Of a DNA stretch of 63,316 nucleotides, positions 23,695 to 33,638 are shown in pieces (the first letter of the stretch is position 1; the number at the start of each line of letters is the position of its first letter). The notes under the pieces were generated by a model, which ran no database searches, was not told where the DNA came from, and saw only the letters and a program-made list of their open reading frames with translations. This stretch comes from Bacteroidales bacterium (GTDB taxonomy: Bacteria; Bacteroidota; Bacteroidia; Bacteroidales; UBA932). The position numbers were made by a program, and so were the translations under genes. The stretch covers positions 1 through 63,316 of the forward strand of contig JAFUGJ010000063.1 of assembly GCA_017469425.1 (NCBI GenBank), written 5' to 3'.

Positions 23695-26388
23695 ATGAGA
23701 CATAATTATATCATACTTTTCCTGCTCTTGTTCCCGTTGTGCGCCGCCGCCCAGGCCCCGGCACCGGAGGATTCCCTCTACACCGGCAGTTCCAAGTCGG
23801 CGGGGCGGGAAGTGCTGGGCATCTATCCCACGCTCGACCTGATGAACTCCTTTACCGGGGTGCTTCCGGGTCTGTGGGTGACAGAAAATGCAGGTGCCAC
23901 AGGGGTGAGGTACCACACTGAGAATTGCTCGCTCTCCATCAGGGGCTTTTCCGGCGTAAAGTACATCGTGGACGGCATAGTGCTCTCCGAACCCGAACAG
24001 TTCCAGCTCGATCCGGAAGACATCGAATCGGTAACCCTCGTGTCGGGCATCGTGGACAAGGCGCGCTTCGGTCCGGAAGCGTCGCGCGGAGCGGTTTATA
24101 TCCGGACGGTGAGAGGCCTGCCCAAGGGGCGGGAAATCCGATTCACCGTGCAGAAGGGCGTCGATATGGTTGACAGGATGCCCGGATGGCTCGGGGCTTC
24201 GGATTATGCGGTGCTGAACAACCAGGCTCGCGAGGCTGCATCCTTCCCCGTGCTTTTTGACGACGAGGCCCTTCGCACCGTGGCAAAGAACGACATTTTC
24301 GATTATTATTATCCGGCGGTTAACTGGCAGTCGCTGATGCTGAAGCGGACTCGCGACTTCACCAAGGCGGGATTCCTCGTGAGGGGCGGCGGCAGCAATG
24401 TCTCTTACAGTACCCACATCGGCTGGGCACACCATGGCGATATTTATGCCATGGGCCCCGTGTCGGATTTCAACCGTTTCAATGCCGACATGTCGATTGA
24501 TGTGAGGCTGAACCACCGCATCCGGGCGGAAGTCAATTTCATCGCCCTGTACACCATGCGGCGCAGCCCCCTGGTGGGAGGCACCACCAACAATACCTAC
24601 GAATTTCCTTCGGTGCTGAGCCTTCTGCACAGCGTTCCGTCCACTGCCTATCCCCTCTATGTCGACAGGGATTCCGACACGGGAGTTTATAACTGGACCG
24701 TTTCTGCACGCTATCCCGACAATCCCTACGCCAATCTCTACGACAGCGGATTTTATACCGAAACAGGCCGCACCGGGCTGACGGATGCAGTTCTTCACTA
24801 CGATTTGGGAGGACTGCTTCCCGGGCTGCGGAGCGAAACCCGTTTCGGGCTCAATGTCTATTACTCAACCCGTATCGGAATGGAAAAAGACTATGTGGGC
24901 GTGATTTATGATCCGCAGACCGGTATCAAAGCCCCCACTTCGCACATGGGAACATCCGCCACCTCCAAGTCTCAGTTCCTTGCCGGGTATCTGCAGGGGC
25001 TGCAGTTCAACCAGCGTTTCAGTTACGACAAGTCCTGGGGGCGCAATGCAGTGACGGCTTCCCTTGGCTACAACCGTTCGCACCTGGCTTATTCCATTGA
25101 AGGAGGATACCATCAGCAGCAGAATGTGGTGATGGACCTTGCATACTCACGCGGAGGTCGTTTCAAGGTGGAGAGCGTGCTGAATTACGCCGGAACATCT
25201 GCCCGAAAGCGCGGACACCGCTATGAACTTTTCCCTACCCTGGGAGTTTCATGGCGCCCTCTGGACTGGGTCAAACTCCGCACCCAGGGAGGTATCCTGG
25301 GGTATGAGCCTTACGGCGGTCAGTACTACTGGCAGAGCCGTCTCACCAAGGGCAGTGCCTATACCTTCGGCCCTTACTCCTCGGGACAGTGGTTTGGAAC
25401 GGGCTCATCCATCAGTGTCTATTCCACCACGGTCTCGCGTTATGCAAACGAGGATCTGGGATGGGAAAAGAACAAGGAGTTCGAAATCGGAGCCGACTTT
25501 ACGCCGGTCCGCAACCTTAGTTTGGGGATAACATACTATCATGTGCTGCAGGACGGCATTGTGGTTGACATATCGTCGGTGCAGCCTTACTTCTACGGAC
25601 CGGGAGCCCTTTACGACAACTATAACGCCAATGTTTACGATGGAGTGGAACTGAATGCGGAATGGTCCGGGAAGCTCGGACAGGTGCAGTTGGGCGCCAG
25701 TGCGTTTGCTACCGTTGGTACTGCCCGTTACCGCAAGGTTAATGAGAGTTATTCCGATAAATGGCAGAACCGGGAAGGCAAGAGGATAGGAAGCATCTGG
25801 GGCCTTGAGTGCATCGGCAAATTCGCTTCGGATGAAGAGATAGCCGCCGCTCCCTCCCAGAACTTCGACGCGACGCTTTATCCCGGCGACCTCCGTTATC
25901 TCGATTATGATGAAAGCGGGGAGATTGACAGCCACGATATTCATGTGATAGGAAACAGCTCCCCCCTGCTTCGTTATGCGGTCAACCTCAACCTTGCATG
26001 GAAGCGGTTCGATTTCACCATCGTGGGCACCGGCAAAGCCTTCTTCGATTCAGTACTGAACAATGCATGGTTCTGGAACGGATGGGGAGACGGCAACTAT
26101 TCCACCTTCGTGCGCGACAATCTGGGAGGGGCCTATCCCCGGCTGTCCTACCTCAAGTCGGAGAACAATTTCCGTGTTTCCGATTTCTGGATCAGGAGGG
26201 GAGACTTCTTCAAGATACAGAGCGTTGAGGCGGGAGTGCGTTTCGGGAAGGTGCGTTTCTGCATTCGCGGGGCCAACCTGCTGACCATCTCCGGTATAAA
26301 GGATGTGGATCCTGAATCCCTTTCGTCCGGTGTAAGTGATTATCCTCTGTTCCGTACCGTCACCGGCGGCCTGACCCTTTCATTCTGA
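23695..26388 (+). CDS. Second SusC-like TonB-dependent receptor, short form without STN or CarboxypepD domain
   Basis: An 897-residue outer-membrane receptor. I chose the ATG at 23695, which gives a clean signal peptide (MRHNYIILFLLLFPLCAAAQA); an in-frame ATG at 23680 overlaps the susD stop. After the signal comes a short linker and directly the plug domain (IRGFSGVKYIVDGIVLSEPEQ, VTLVSGIVDKARFGPEASRG), then the barrel. The STN and carboxypeptidase-like domains of the first SusC are absent, so this one cannot signal through FecR. It is about 250 residues shorter than the first SusC. It is followed by its own SusD, forming a second import pair in the same operon. Confidence 0.93.
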   Translation: MRHNYIILFLLLFPLCAAAQAPAPEDSLYTGSSKSAGREVLGIYPTLDLMNSFTGVLPGLWVTENAGATGVRYHTENCSLSIRGFSGVKYIVDGIVLSEPEQFQLDPEDIESVTLVSGIVDKARFGPEASRGAVYIRTVRGLPKGREIRFTVQKGVDMVDRMPGWLGASDYAVLNNQAREAASFPVLFDDEALRTVAKNDIFDYYYPAVNWQSLMLKRTRDFTKAGFLVRGGGSNVSYSTHIGWAHHGDIYAMGPVSDFNRFNADMSIDVRLNHRIRAEVNFIALYTMRRSPLVGGTTNNTYEFPSVLSLLHSVPSTAYPLYVDRDSDTGVYNWTVSARYPDNPYANLYDSGFYTETGRTGLTDAVLHYDLGGLLPGLRSETRFGLNVYYSTRIGMEKDYVGVIYDPQTGIKAPTSHMGTSATSKSQFLAGYLQGLQFNQRFSYDKSWGRNAVTASLGYNRSHLAYSIEGGYHQQQNVVMDLAYSRGGRFKVESVLNYAGTSARKRGHRYELFPTLGVSWRPLDWVKLRTQGGILGYEPYGGQYYWQSRLTKGSAYTFGPYSSGQWFGTGSSISVYSTTVSRYANEDLGWEKNKEFEIGADFTPVRNLSLGITYYHVLQDGIVVDISSVQPYFYGPGALYDNYNANVYDGVELNAEWSGKLGQVQLGASAFATVGTARYRKVNESYSDKWQNREGKRIGSIWGLECIGKFASDEEIAAAPSQNFDATLYPGDLRYLDYDESGEIDSHDIHVIGNSSPLLRYAVNLNLAWKRFDFTIVGTGKAFFDSVLNNAWFWNGWGDGNYSTFVRDNLGGAYPRLSYLKSENNFRVSDFWIRRGDFFKIQSVEAGVRFGKVRFCIRGANLLTISGIKDVDPESLSSGVSDYPLFRTVTGGLTLSF

Positions 26389-26398
26389 TATGCAAGTT

Positions 26399-28174
26399 AT
26401 GAGACAACACAGAATAGAAATACTGCTGATCCTCTGCGCCGCTGCGCTTCCGCTTTCTTGCGAGAAGGCTCTGGACCCAATGCGCAACGGCGACTATACT
26501 GAGGACAATCAAAAGGATTACCCTACCGTCATCCGCGGATTTGTTGACAAGGCTTACTCGTTGCTCCCTACTTCCTACGCGAACAATGAGTTCCTGTACC
26601 TTGAGTGCGCTACGGACAATGCGGTGGCAACGGCCTCCACCAATGCTTTCCGCCGCTATGCGCTTGGTACCCTCCAGACCTCCGACGATCCGTTCAGCAC
26701 ATGGTGGTCGCGCGACTACGACGGCATCGCCTATGTGAACATGTTCCTGCGCGACCGCCTCGGCATCAACACCCAGTATCTTCTCGACCATGAACAGGAT
26801 TCTCTCTTCAGGAGGAACTATCACGGAGACGCATATGCCCTGAGGGCATGGTTCGGATACGACCTGCTCCGCAAATTCGGCGGTGCCTCTCCGGACGGAA
26901 AGTTGCTGGGCTATCCGCTTGTGGGGCTGGATTTCGACAAGAGCAGTGCTTCGCTCTCCGATTACCCCAGGGCAAGTTTCGACGATTGCGTAAAGGCCAT
27001 TCTTGCCGATTGCGATTCGGCCATGGTTTATCTGCCATATGCCAACAGGAGCTGGCTCGCGGAGAATACCACGGTGCAGGGCTCGGCCCGCTGGGCCCGT
27101 TTCGACCAGGTGAGCGTAACTGCCCTGAAGGCTCTTGTAAACCTGCTTTGGGCTTCTGACGCATTCAATCCGGCGGGGGATGTCAAGCGCTGGGAAGATG
27201 CTGCAAAATATGCCGCAGCCGTCATGCAGTTCAAACTCGACGAGGACGGACGCCACGGATTCGCCCCCAACAATGCTTTCTTCTGGACCGATCCCAACAG
27301 TCCGGAGATAGTGTGGTGCTCCCGCTATAGCGGCAAATCTTCTGCCCTCGAAGAGATAGTTTATCCGTCCGGATTCCTCGGACACGGGGCAGTCGGCCCC
27401 ACTCAGGAGCTGGCGGAAGCCTTCCCCATGGCCAACGGCTATCCCATTTCCGACGCGCGGAGCGGATTCGATCCCGCCAGACCGTTTGACGGAAGGGACC
27501 CCCGTTTCTATGCCACCCTGTTCCATCATGGTGCAGAGGTGCTCCGTTCCGGAAGGGTCGGCAATGTGATGTACACCTTCGATGTGAGCGAAAACGGTGC
27601 CGACATGCCCGGACTTCCCGGATCCACCCTCACCGGATGGTATCTGAAGAAGTTTGTCTCGCTTGACTGGAACGGGTTCGACCTCAGCCAGCAGACGGCA
27701 CCCCATGCCGTGTTCTTCATAGGATGGAGGGACATGTGCCTGTGCTTTGCGGAAGCTGCCAACAGGGCTTTCGGCCCGACGGACAGTTCTCTTGGCTTCA
27801 GTGCAAAGGGCGCCATTGCCTATCTGCGCTCCCGCACCACTTCCGACGGAGTGTCCGGCCTCGGGAGGAATACCGACCCCTGGCTCGACGAATGTGCCGC
27901 GGATAAGGACAAGTTTGAAGAACTGGTGCGCAACGAGCGCAGGATAGAGACTTGTTTCGAAGGCCAGAGGCTCTGCGACCTGGTGCGCTGGGGAATCCCC
28001 GTAGAGCAGCGCAATGTGCCGGTCCACGGCATCGCGGTTGCATCCGACGGAACCGTGAGTACGCCGGTGGTCTATAAACTGAACCATGTTTCCGCCTACA
28101 ATATGATTCCTTACCACGAGACCGTCCGTTCGTCGGCGCTCGAACAGAATGCCGGGTGGAACAACTGGAAATAA
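26399..28174 (+). CDS. SusD/RagB-family glycan-binding lipoprotein (second pair)
   Basis: A 591-residue surface lipoprotein with lipobox LPLSCEK. I take the ATG at 26399; an ATG at 26390, one base after the previous stop, is also possible and adds three residues. SusD features include YHGDAYALRAWFGYDLLRKFGG, then MCLCFAEAANRAFGP and LVRNERRIETCFEGQRLCDL near the C-terminus. It is clearly divergent from the first SusD in this locus, which suggests a different ligand or a different part of the same glycan. Confidence 0.94.
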   Translation: MRQHRIEILLILCAAALPLSCEKALDPMRNGDYTEDNQKDYPTVIRGFVDKAYSLLPTSYANNEFLYLECATDNAVATASTNAFRRYALGTLQTSDDPFSTWWSRDYDGIAYVNMFLRDRLGINTQYLLDHEQDSLFRRNYHGDAYALRAWFGYDLLRKFGGASPDGKLLGYPLVGLDFDKSSASLSDYPRASFDDCVKAILADCDSAMVYLPYANRSWLAENTTVQGSARWARFDQVSVTALKALVNLLWASDAFNPAGDVKRWEDAAKYAAAVMQFKLDEDGRHGFAPNNAFFWTDPNSPEIVWCSRYSGKSSALEEIVYPSGFLGHGAVGPTQELAEAFPMANGYPISDARSGFDPARPFDGRDPRFYATLFHHGAEVLRSGRVGNVMYTFDVSENGADMPGLPGSTLTGWYLKKFVSLDWNGFDLSQQTAPHAVFFIGWRDMCLCFAEAANRAFGPTDSSLGFSAKGAIAYLRSRTTSDGVSGLGRNTDPWLDECAADKDKFEELVRNERRIETCFEGQRLCDLVRWGIPVEQRNVPVHGIAVASDGTVSTPVVYKLNHVSAYNMIPYHETVRSSALEQNAGWNNWK

Positions 28175-28183
28175 GACAATGCC

Positions 28184-29167
28184 ATGAAAAAGACAATCGC
28201 AATAATCTCCTTGTGCTTCGCCCTCACGGCCTGCTATGAGCCATATGTGACCGATTATGAATACTCGGCCGTCTCGATAGCATATCAATACGACCTGCGC
28301 ACCTTGGTGGTGGGAGAGGGCATGAGCTTCGATTTCGGGGTCATGCTCTCCGGCGTAATCGACAATACCGTGGACCGCACCGTGCAGTTCGAGGTGGACA
28401 ATTCGCTGGTGGAAGGGGCATACCCGATAATGATGGGCACATCTTCTGAAGGCAGCGTCAGCCAATCATATGTAACCGAGGCCGTGCGTGCCGCAGGAAT
28501 CTCATCCCTGTATCCCGTTCCGGAGAACCTGTATTCCATTGAGCCGTCGGGCACTATGGTGATAAAGCAGGGGCGCCACACCGCAACGGCCACTTTCAAG
28601 GCAGACTCCGCCGCGATGCTTGCCGATGCCAATGTGAAGCCTTCTCCGTACTATGCGTTTGCGTGGCGCGTGACTGAGGCCGATGCCGATCAGATATTGG
28701 AGGACAAGAGCTTCGGCGTAATAGCCCTGCGCATCGAGAACCGCTTCTTCGGCAGCTGGTACCATGGAGGGCACACCGTCGTGCGCAAGGACATCAGCTC
28801 CGAGATAGTAAGCGAGGAGTGGTACAGCGGCGCCGTGCCCCAGCCGGATACGAGGATATATACCCTCACCAGTACTGGGCCTTTCTCCGTCAGGACCAAC
28901 AGGTTCGCCAACTCCAATGGCATACTCAACCTGGCATTCGACGGCGACAAGATAACTGTCAGCAGCCCCACGAAAACGATAGAACCGCTCGGGGAAAGCA
29001 GTTTCAACGGTGCCCGCCTCCTGCAGGACCGTAAACTCTTTCTCAATTACAAATACTCCAACGGTGACGGTACCACCACCTATGTACACGACACGCTCAG
29101 TTTCCGTAACCGCCTGCGCGACGGTGTGAACGAGTGGCAGGACCCTGACCCCGAACATTATAAATGA
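28184..29167 (+). CDS. DUF1735/BT_3987-like surface lipoprotein
   Basis: A 327-residue lipoprotein (signal ends ALTACYEP) placed right after the second SusD, where surface glycan-binding proteins usually lie. Residues ~25-160 look like the N-terminal DUF1735/BT_3987 domain (VGEGMSFDFGVMLSGVIDN; GRHTATATFKADSAAML). The C-terminal part resembles DUF4361-type domains (RFFGSWYHGGHTVVRKD; SYKYSNG-like end). Family assignment is by pattern, not search. The likely role is glycan capture at the cell surface. Its stop overlaps the next start (ATGA). Confidence 0.75.
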   Translation: MKKTIAIISLCFALTACYEPYVTDYEYSAVSIAYQYDLRTLVVGEGMSFDFGVMLSGVIDNTVDRTVQFEVDNSLVEGAYPIMMGTSSEGSVSQSYVTEAVRAAGISSLYPVPENLYSIEPSGTMVIKQGRHTATATFKADSAAMLADANVKPSPYYAFAWRVTEADADQILEDKSFGVIALRIENRFFGSWYHGGHTVVRKDISSEIVSEEWYSGAVPQPDTRIYTLTSTGPFSVRTNRFANSNGILNLAFDGDKITVSSPTKTIEPLGESSFNGARLLQDRKLFLNYKYSNGDGTTTYVHDTLSFRNRLRDGVNEWQDPDPEHYK

Positions 29168-31038
29168 AAATGAAAAGAATACTTGCATATCTGGCTGCCG
29201 TTCTGGCCGGAACCCTGCTTATGCATTCCTGCTACAAGGCGGACCCGGTGCCCCAGAAGCCTTATTCAGCCGAAAACGAGCTCACCGCCGCAGACCATCC
29301 GCGCGTTATCATGAACGAAAATGACAAGGACTCCATTCTGGTGGCCGTGAACAAAGATGCGCGTATCGCAAAACTGCACGATTGGTTTATCTCCCGGGCT
29401 GACTATTCACTTGGGTTGAACGACCTGGCGCGGGTGCTGGAAGGAAAGCGCCTTCTTGCCGTTTCACGCGATGCGGCGAACCGCATCATCTCGTGCGCCT
29501 ATGCGTGGCGCATGACCGGGAACGATAAATACCTGGAAAGGGCCGAGAGGGATGTGCTCACGGTCTGTGCCTTTTCCGACTGGAACGGTTCCAACCACTT
29601 CCTGGATGTTGCCGAAATGTGCTATGCCGTAGGCATTGCCTACGACTGGATGTACGATGGCCTCTCGCAGAAGTGCAAAACCGCAATAGTGAATGCGGTG
29701 CGACACTTTGCATTCGAACTTGTATTCCGCAAGAAATACTCCCAGAACTTTTATGAGAACAGCAACAACTGGAACCAGGTGTGCATAGGGGGCCTGATGG
29801 TGGCCGCCCTTGCGATTTATGAGGAGTGCCCTGAGGATGCCGACAGGATAATCACCATGGGAATCGATGGCAACCGCAGTGCCATGGAGAGCATCTACAG
29901 CCCTGACGGCAATTATCCCGAAGGGTATGGATACTGGGATTACGGCACCTCGTATGAAGCAGTGCTGATGATGTCGCTGGAGAGCTGCCTCGGCAGCGAC
30001 AAGGGCCTGGGCAATGCACCCGGTTTTGACAAGACCGGCAGGTGGATGGTCAACATGGAAGCCCCGCTCAGGCTGAATTTTAACTACAGCGACAATCCCT
30101 CGCCTTCCACTTTCCAGTCGACGCTCTGGTATCTCGCGTGGAAGTTCAATGACCCCTCTCTTCTCTATTTTGAGTTGCAGAAGGTCGAATGGGGGATGTA
30201 CAATGTTGCAGCCGTGAGGGATTTCCCCACCATGATGGTGGCGGCCTCCCGTATGGATCTTCGAAGTGTCCATGCGCCCGCGGAGACCTTCTGGACCGGA
30301 GGCGGCAAGAACCCGTTGGTGCTGGTGCACGAGGACTGGAGCCTTTCGACTTCAGACAAGTTCCTCGGCATCAAGGCGGGGGCGGGCAACCGCAGCCATG
30401 CTCATCTCGATGTGGGGTCCTTCGTCTACGATGCATATGGCACCAGGTGGTCGGCGGACCTCGGTTCGGAAGGATATTATGGGGCAGAGACTTATTTTGC
30501 CTCGCAGGGCAGTATCTGGAGCATGGAGCAGAACAGCGTGCGCTGGCAGATATTCCGCTACAACAACTTCAACCACAGCACCCTTACCGTGAACGACATG
30601 CTGCACAACCCCGGCGTGAAGGTCGATTTTGCCGAGGTTATCGATGAGCCTGGGCGCAAAGGGGCTTCGATGGAACTCTCTCCAATCCTCAGGGGGTCCG
30701 TGCAGAAGGCATTCCGCACCATCACGCTTGAGGGTGAAGTGCTGGTCGTAAAAGATGAGATAAGCACTTTCGGGAACCTGGACGCCAAGGTGCGCTGGAC
30801 CATGGTCACCATGGGAGAGCCGGAAATCAAGGACGGCTATGTACTGTTGAAGGGAGCTTCAAAGAATATGAAACTGTCCGTGGGCGGGAACATCACCCCG
30901 GTCACATATAAGATATGGAGTACCCGGGGTGCGGAGTACGATTCCCCCAACAACGGTTATTACGAGACCGGATATGAAGTGGATATACCCGCAGGCAGGA
31001 AGGACTCCTTTGAAGTCAGACTTGAACCAATATCATAA
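29164..31038 (+). CDS. Heparinase II/III-like polysaccharide lyase lipoprotein
   Basis: A 624-residue lipoprotein (signal ends LLMHSCYK) and the only recognisable polysaccharide-cleaving enzyme of this locus. The alpha-toroid part shows AYAWRMTGNDKYLERAERD, NNWNQVCIGG and DGNYPEGYGYWDYG. The C-terminal beta-sandwich has NRSHAHLDVGSFVYDAYG (His412, His414) and HSTLTVND. The fold predicts beta-elimination of a uronate-containing glycan, but some relatives have lost activity. It is a paralogue of the protein at 1158, without the fimbrillin-like extension. It overlaps the previous gene by four bases. Confidence 0.85.
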   Translation: MKMKRILAYLAAVLAGTLLMHSCYKADPVPQKPYSAENELTAADHPRVIMNENDKDSILVAVNKDARIAKLHDWFISRADYSLGLNDLARVLEGKRLLAVSRDAANRIISCAYAWRMTGNDKYLERAERDVLTVCAFSDWNGSNHFLDVAEMCYAVGIAYDWMYDGLSQKCKTAIVNAVRHFAFELVFRKKYSQNFYENSNNWNQVCIGGLMVAALAIYEECPEDADRIITMGIDGNRSAMESIYSPDGNYPEGYGYWDYGTSYEAVLMMSLESCLGSDKGLGNAPGFDKTGRWMVNMEAPLRLNFNYSDNPSPSTFQSTLWYLAWKFNDPSLLYFELQKVEWGMYNVAAVRDFPTMMVAASRMDLRSVHAPAETFWTGGGKNPLVLVHEDWSLSTSDKFLGIKAGAGNRSHAHLDVGSFVYDAYGTRWSADLGSEGYYGAETYFASQGSIWSMEQNSVRWQIFRYNNFNHSTLTVNDMLHNPGVKVDFAEVIDEPGRKGASMELSPILRGSVQKAFRTITLEGEVLVVKDEISTFGNLDAKVRWTMVTMGEPEIKDGYVLLKGASKNMKLSVGGNITPVTYKIWSTRGAEYDSPNNGYYETGYEVDIPAGRKDSFEVRLEPIS

Positions 31039-31054
31039 CATTAATACTATTAGT

Positions 31055-33637
31055 ATGAAGACAAAAGTTTTTCTGAGCTTTGCGCTTGCACTCGCAGTAG
31101 GAGCGTTCGCAGTGTCCTGCGGATCCTATGACGATTCTGCGCTGGAAGGACGCGTGAAAGCTCTTGAGGACAAGTATGCTGCGCTTGAAGCCAAGTGCCA
31201 GTTGCTTAACGACAATGTCGAAGCCATCCGTACCGCCGTTTCCAAAATAGGGGAGAGCAGGTATGTGCAGGATGTGATATTCGCCGACGGACAGTACACT
31301 ATCCTCTTTACCGATGGTGACAAAATCGTCATCAAGGACGGAGAAAAGGGGGATAAAGGCGATTCCGGTTCCGCTCCCGTGGTGGGCGTAAGGAAAGACA
31401 CCGACGACATGTTCTACTGGACCGTAAACGGGGAATGGCTGCTCGATGAATCAGGCAAGAAAGTGCCGGTTGATGCAGGGCAGGCCATAGCTCCCAAATT
31501 CAAGGTGGTTGACGGCTGGTGGTATGTGTCCGTGTACGGAGATGAGGACGGCTACGAGAAAATCGAAGGGTCACAGACAGGAGACCTTATCAAAGTGTCG
31601 CAGACCGATGATGCCGTCTATCTTACCATCGGCACGGATGTAATTACCCTTCCCAAGGCCGCAGGCACCGGATTCAAGATCGTGCTTGAGAAGTACGGCA
31701 GCCTGAGCATCCTCGCAGGAGGCACCCTCGAAGTCAATTACAACATCGTAAAGGCCGATGAGAGCACCGTGGTCGTCACTGAATGCTCCGGATATGAGGC
31801 CGAGGTGCAGCCTTCCGGCACTGACAAGGGAAAGGTCGTCGTGAAGGCCCCTGCAACCCTCCCTGCATCCGGCTATGTCATAGTCAAAGCTGTGAAGAAC
31901 TCTTCTTCGGAGATGTCGGCGCAGATCATGACATTCGAAGAAGGCGTGCTGACCCTGCTTACCGATGCGGTGAGCGTTTCTGCCGAAGGAGGCGAAGTGG
32001 AATTCAAGCTCCGCTCCAATACCAGCTGGACCGTTAATATCCCCGAAGCCGACAGGTCCTGGATTACCGCGTGGAATACCAAAGCGGTCATCGAAAGTAC
32101 TGTGGTTCTTACCGTTGCTCCCAACAAGGGCGCTGCCAGGAGCTCTGCCATCACCATCTCCGATACGGGCGGTTCTTCTCTCTCCCGCACGCTTGTGGTG
32201 AATCAGGAGGAATCCAATGTCAAGCAGGTAAGCATTGCTGCCGCCGTCAACACAAAAAAGGTGTTCTGGTCCGACGCAACCATTACCTGGACTGATGTAG
32301 ATGGTGTTTCCAGCTATGACATGCTTTTGGACGGAGTAAAGGTCGCGAGTGTTGATGCAGGCGTGCAGACATATATGTTCACCGGCCTGTCCGCGGGCAA
32401 GGACTATGTGCTGAATGTGGCCGTGAGCACCGCTGACCTGGAAGGCAAGAGCGAAGATCTTAATATCACGACCGCAACCATCACCAAGAATACCGACAAT
32501 GTAGGACCTACCCATTTGAGTTTTGCCCTGCAGGATGTTACCGGTGGCGGCAGTACTCCCGGAAACCGTGCCTGCCAGTTCCAGCTCTCAACCACTCCTG
32601 ATACGGGAGGGCTCGTCTATGACATCAACGGCTTCGACGGAAGCCTGGCGCTGGGAAGCACTCCCTATACCACATCTTCGTGGCTCGGAAAGCTGAACAA
32701 AAAGGCGGTAGGCATTCCTCTTAATGTTTCGTTCGGCCAGCTGAATCCCGGTACGACCTATTATTTCAGGGCAAGGACTTCCGCAGGCTACACCATGTTC
32801 GCTCCTTTCTCTGATGCCGATGTTACCGTGAAGGCCACCAACGGCGAGTCAGAGTGGTCCGAGTGGATTGCCGCGACCACCGAGCCTGCACATGTTGCTG
32901 CATCCAACGAGGTGATATACGGAGGATTCGATGCCTTGAGCTTCAATGCAGACTTCCTGAACGAGTCCTGCGGCATCTATCCTTATGTGCCCACACGCAA
33001 ACTGAACGGAACATATGCCACGCTTGAGGATGAAGAGCCTGTCCGTGCCCTGTTTACCTGGCCATGGACCGGAGAGTGGCGCGTCAGTAATTTCTCGGGC
33101 CCTGTGAAAGTGTATGGCTGGAACATCGCCGACAAGGCTTCGTACATTGACGGCAGTGCCGCGATGAACGGATACGAGAACCTTGTATTCAACGATGCGG
33201 CCGGGGATATGAAGGGCTGGTTCGTTTCGCCGGACTTCTGCCCTGCCATGGGAACGATTATGAATCGTACCACCGTTGCTGCGGGCGGCCACTATGTGGC
33301 GACTCCGGCCCTGAATTCGGCCCTGCTGTCCTCCACCCTGAAGGACTGCACGCTTACATTCAAGGCATGCCGCATGAGCACGGGCACCCCGAGCAAGGAA
33401 GGAGATATCGTTGTCGTTGAAGTATGCCGCGACGGCAGCGTCCTGGATGTGACTTCGGTAAGCCTCCCCCGCGACATCTTCCTTCCCGAAACTGTCAATG
33501 ACAATAACAATAATGTGGATTACAAGTTCACCGATTTCAGCGTTGACCTTCAACTCAAGACCGGCGACTCCGTAATCATCAAGAGCGGGGCCAACACCCG
33601 TTTCGCCATCGATGAAATCAAAATTATCGTAAAGTAA
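31055..33637 (+). CDS. Large multidomain surface lipoprotein (DUF4988-like, BACON, Fn3-like; shared C-terminal half)
   Basis: An 860-residue lipoprotein with no catalytic motif that I recognise. I take the ATG at 31055 (lipobox AVSCGS). Residues ~24-62 form a coiled coil. A DUF4988-like segment (VQDVIFADGQYTILFTDGD, then GEKGDKGDSG) follows. A BACON-like domain is about residues 300-390 (LTDAVSVSAEGGEVEFKLRS). Residues 392-860 begin with a fibronectin type III-like domain and continue into a long beta-rich region; this half is about 70 per cent identical by eye to residues 291-761 of the protein at 33813. It is likely an exposed glycan-binding protein held on a stalk. Confidence 0.75.
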   Translation: MKTKVFLSFALALAVGAFAVSCGSYDDSALEGRVKALEDKYAALEAKCQLLNDNVEAIRTAVSKIGESRYVQDVIFADGQYTILFTDGDKIVIKDGEKGDKGDSGSAPVVGVRKDTDDMFYWTVNGEWLLDESGKKVPVDAGQAIAPKFKVVDGWWYVSVYGDEDGYEKIEGSQTGDLIKVSQTDDAVYLTIGTDVITLPKAAGTGFKIVLEKYGSLSILAGGTLEVNYNIVKADESTVVVTECSGYEAEVQPSGTDKGKVVVKAPATLPASGYVIVKAVKNSSSEMSAQIMTFEEGVLTLLTDAVSVSAEGGEVEFKLRSNTSWTVNIPEADRSWITAWNTKAVIESTVVLTVAPNKGAARSSAITISDTGGSSLSRTLVVNQEESNVKQVSIAAAVNTKKVFWSDATITWTDVDGVSSYDMLLDGVKVASVDAGVQTYMFTGLSAGKDYVLNVAVSTADLEGKSEDLNITTATITKNTDNVGPTHLSFALQDVTGGGSTPGNRACQFQLSTTPDTGGLVYDINGFDGSLALGSTPYTTSSWLGKLNKKAVGIPLNVSFGQLNPGTTYYFRARTSAGYTMFAPFSDADVTVKATNGESEWSEWIAATTEPAHVAASNEVIYGGFDALSFNADFLNESCGIYPYVPTRKLNGTYATLEDEEPVRALFTWPWTGEWRVSNFSGPVKVYGWNIADKASYIDGSAAMNGYENLVFNDAAGDMKGWFVSPDFCPAMGTIMNRTTVAAGGHYVATPALNSALLSSTLKDCTLTFKACRMSTGTPSKEGDIVVVEVCRDGSVLDVTSVSLPRDIFLPETVNDNNNNVDYKFTDFSVDLQLKTGDSVIIKSGANTRFAIDEIKIIVK
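32228..33637 (+). repeat. First copy of duplicated ~470-residue C-terminal module
   Basis: Encodes residues 392-860 of the 31055 gene. It matches 34683-36098 throughout, with identical stretches such as AASNEVIYGGFDALSFN and WPWTG. The upstream halves of the two genes are unrelated. Confidence 0.9.
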
Positions 33638-33638
33638 T

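Noticed and set aside
26360-28465. Minus-strand 701-codon frame opposite the second susD
   Set aside because: Shadow of a well-identified SusD gene and overlaps the DUF1735 gene; no motif seen.
31334-31373. Collagen-like GEKGDKGDSG stretch
   Set aside because: Too short for a collagen helix; this kind of segment commonly follows the coiled coil in DUF4988-type lipoproteins.
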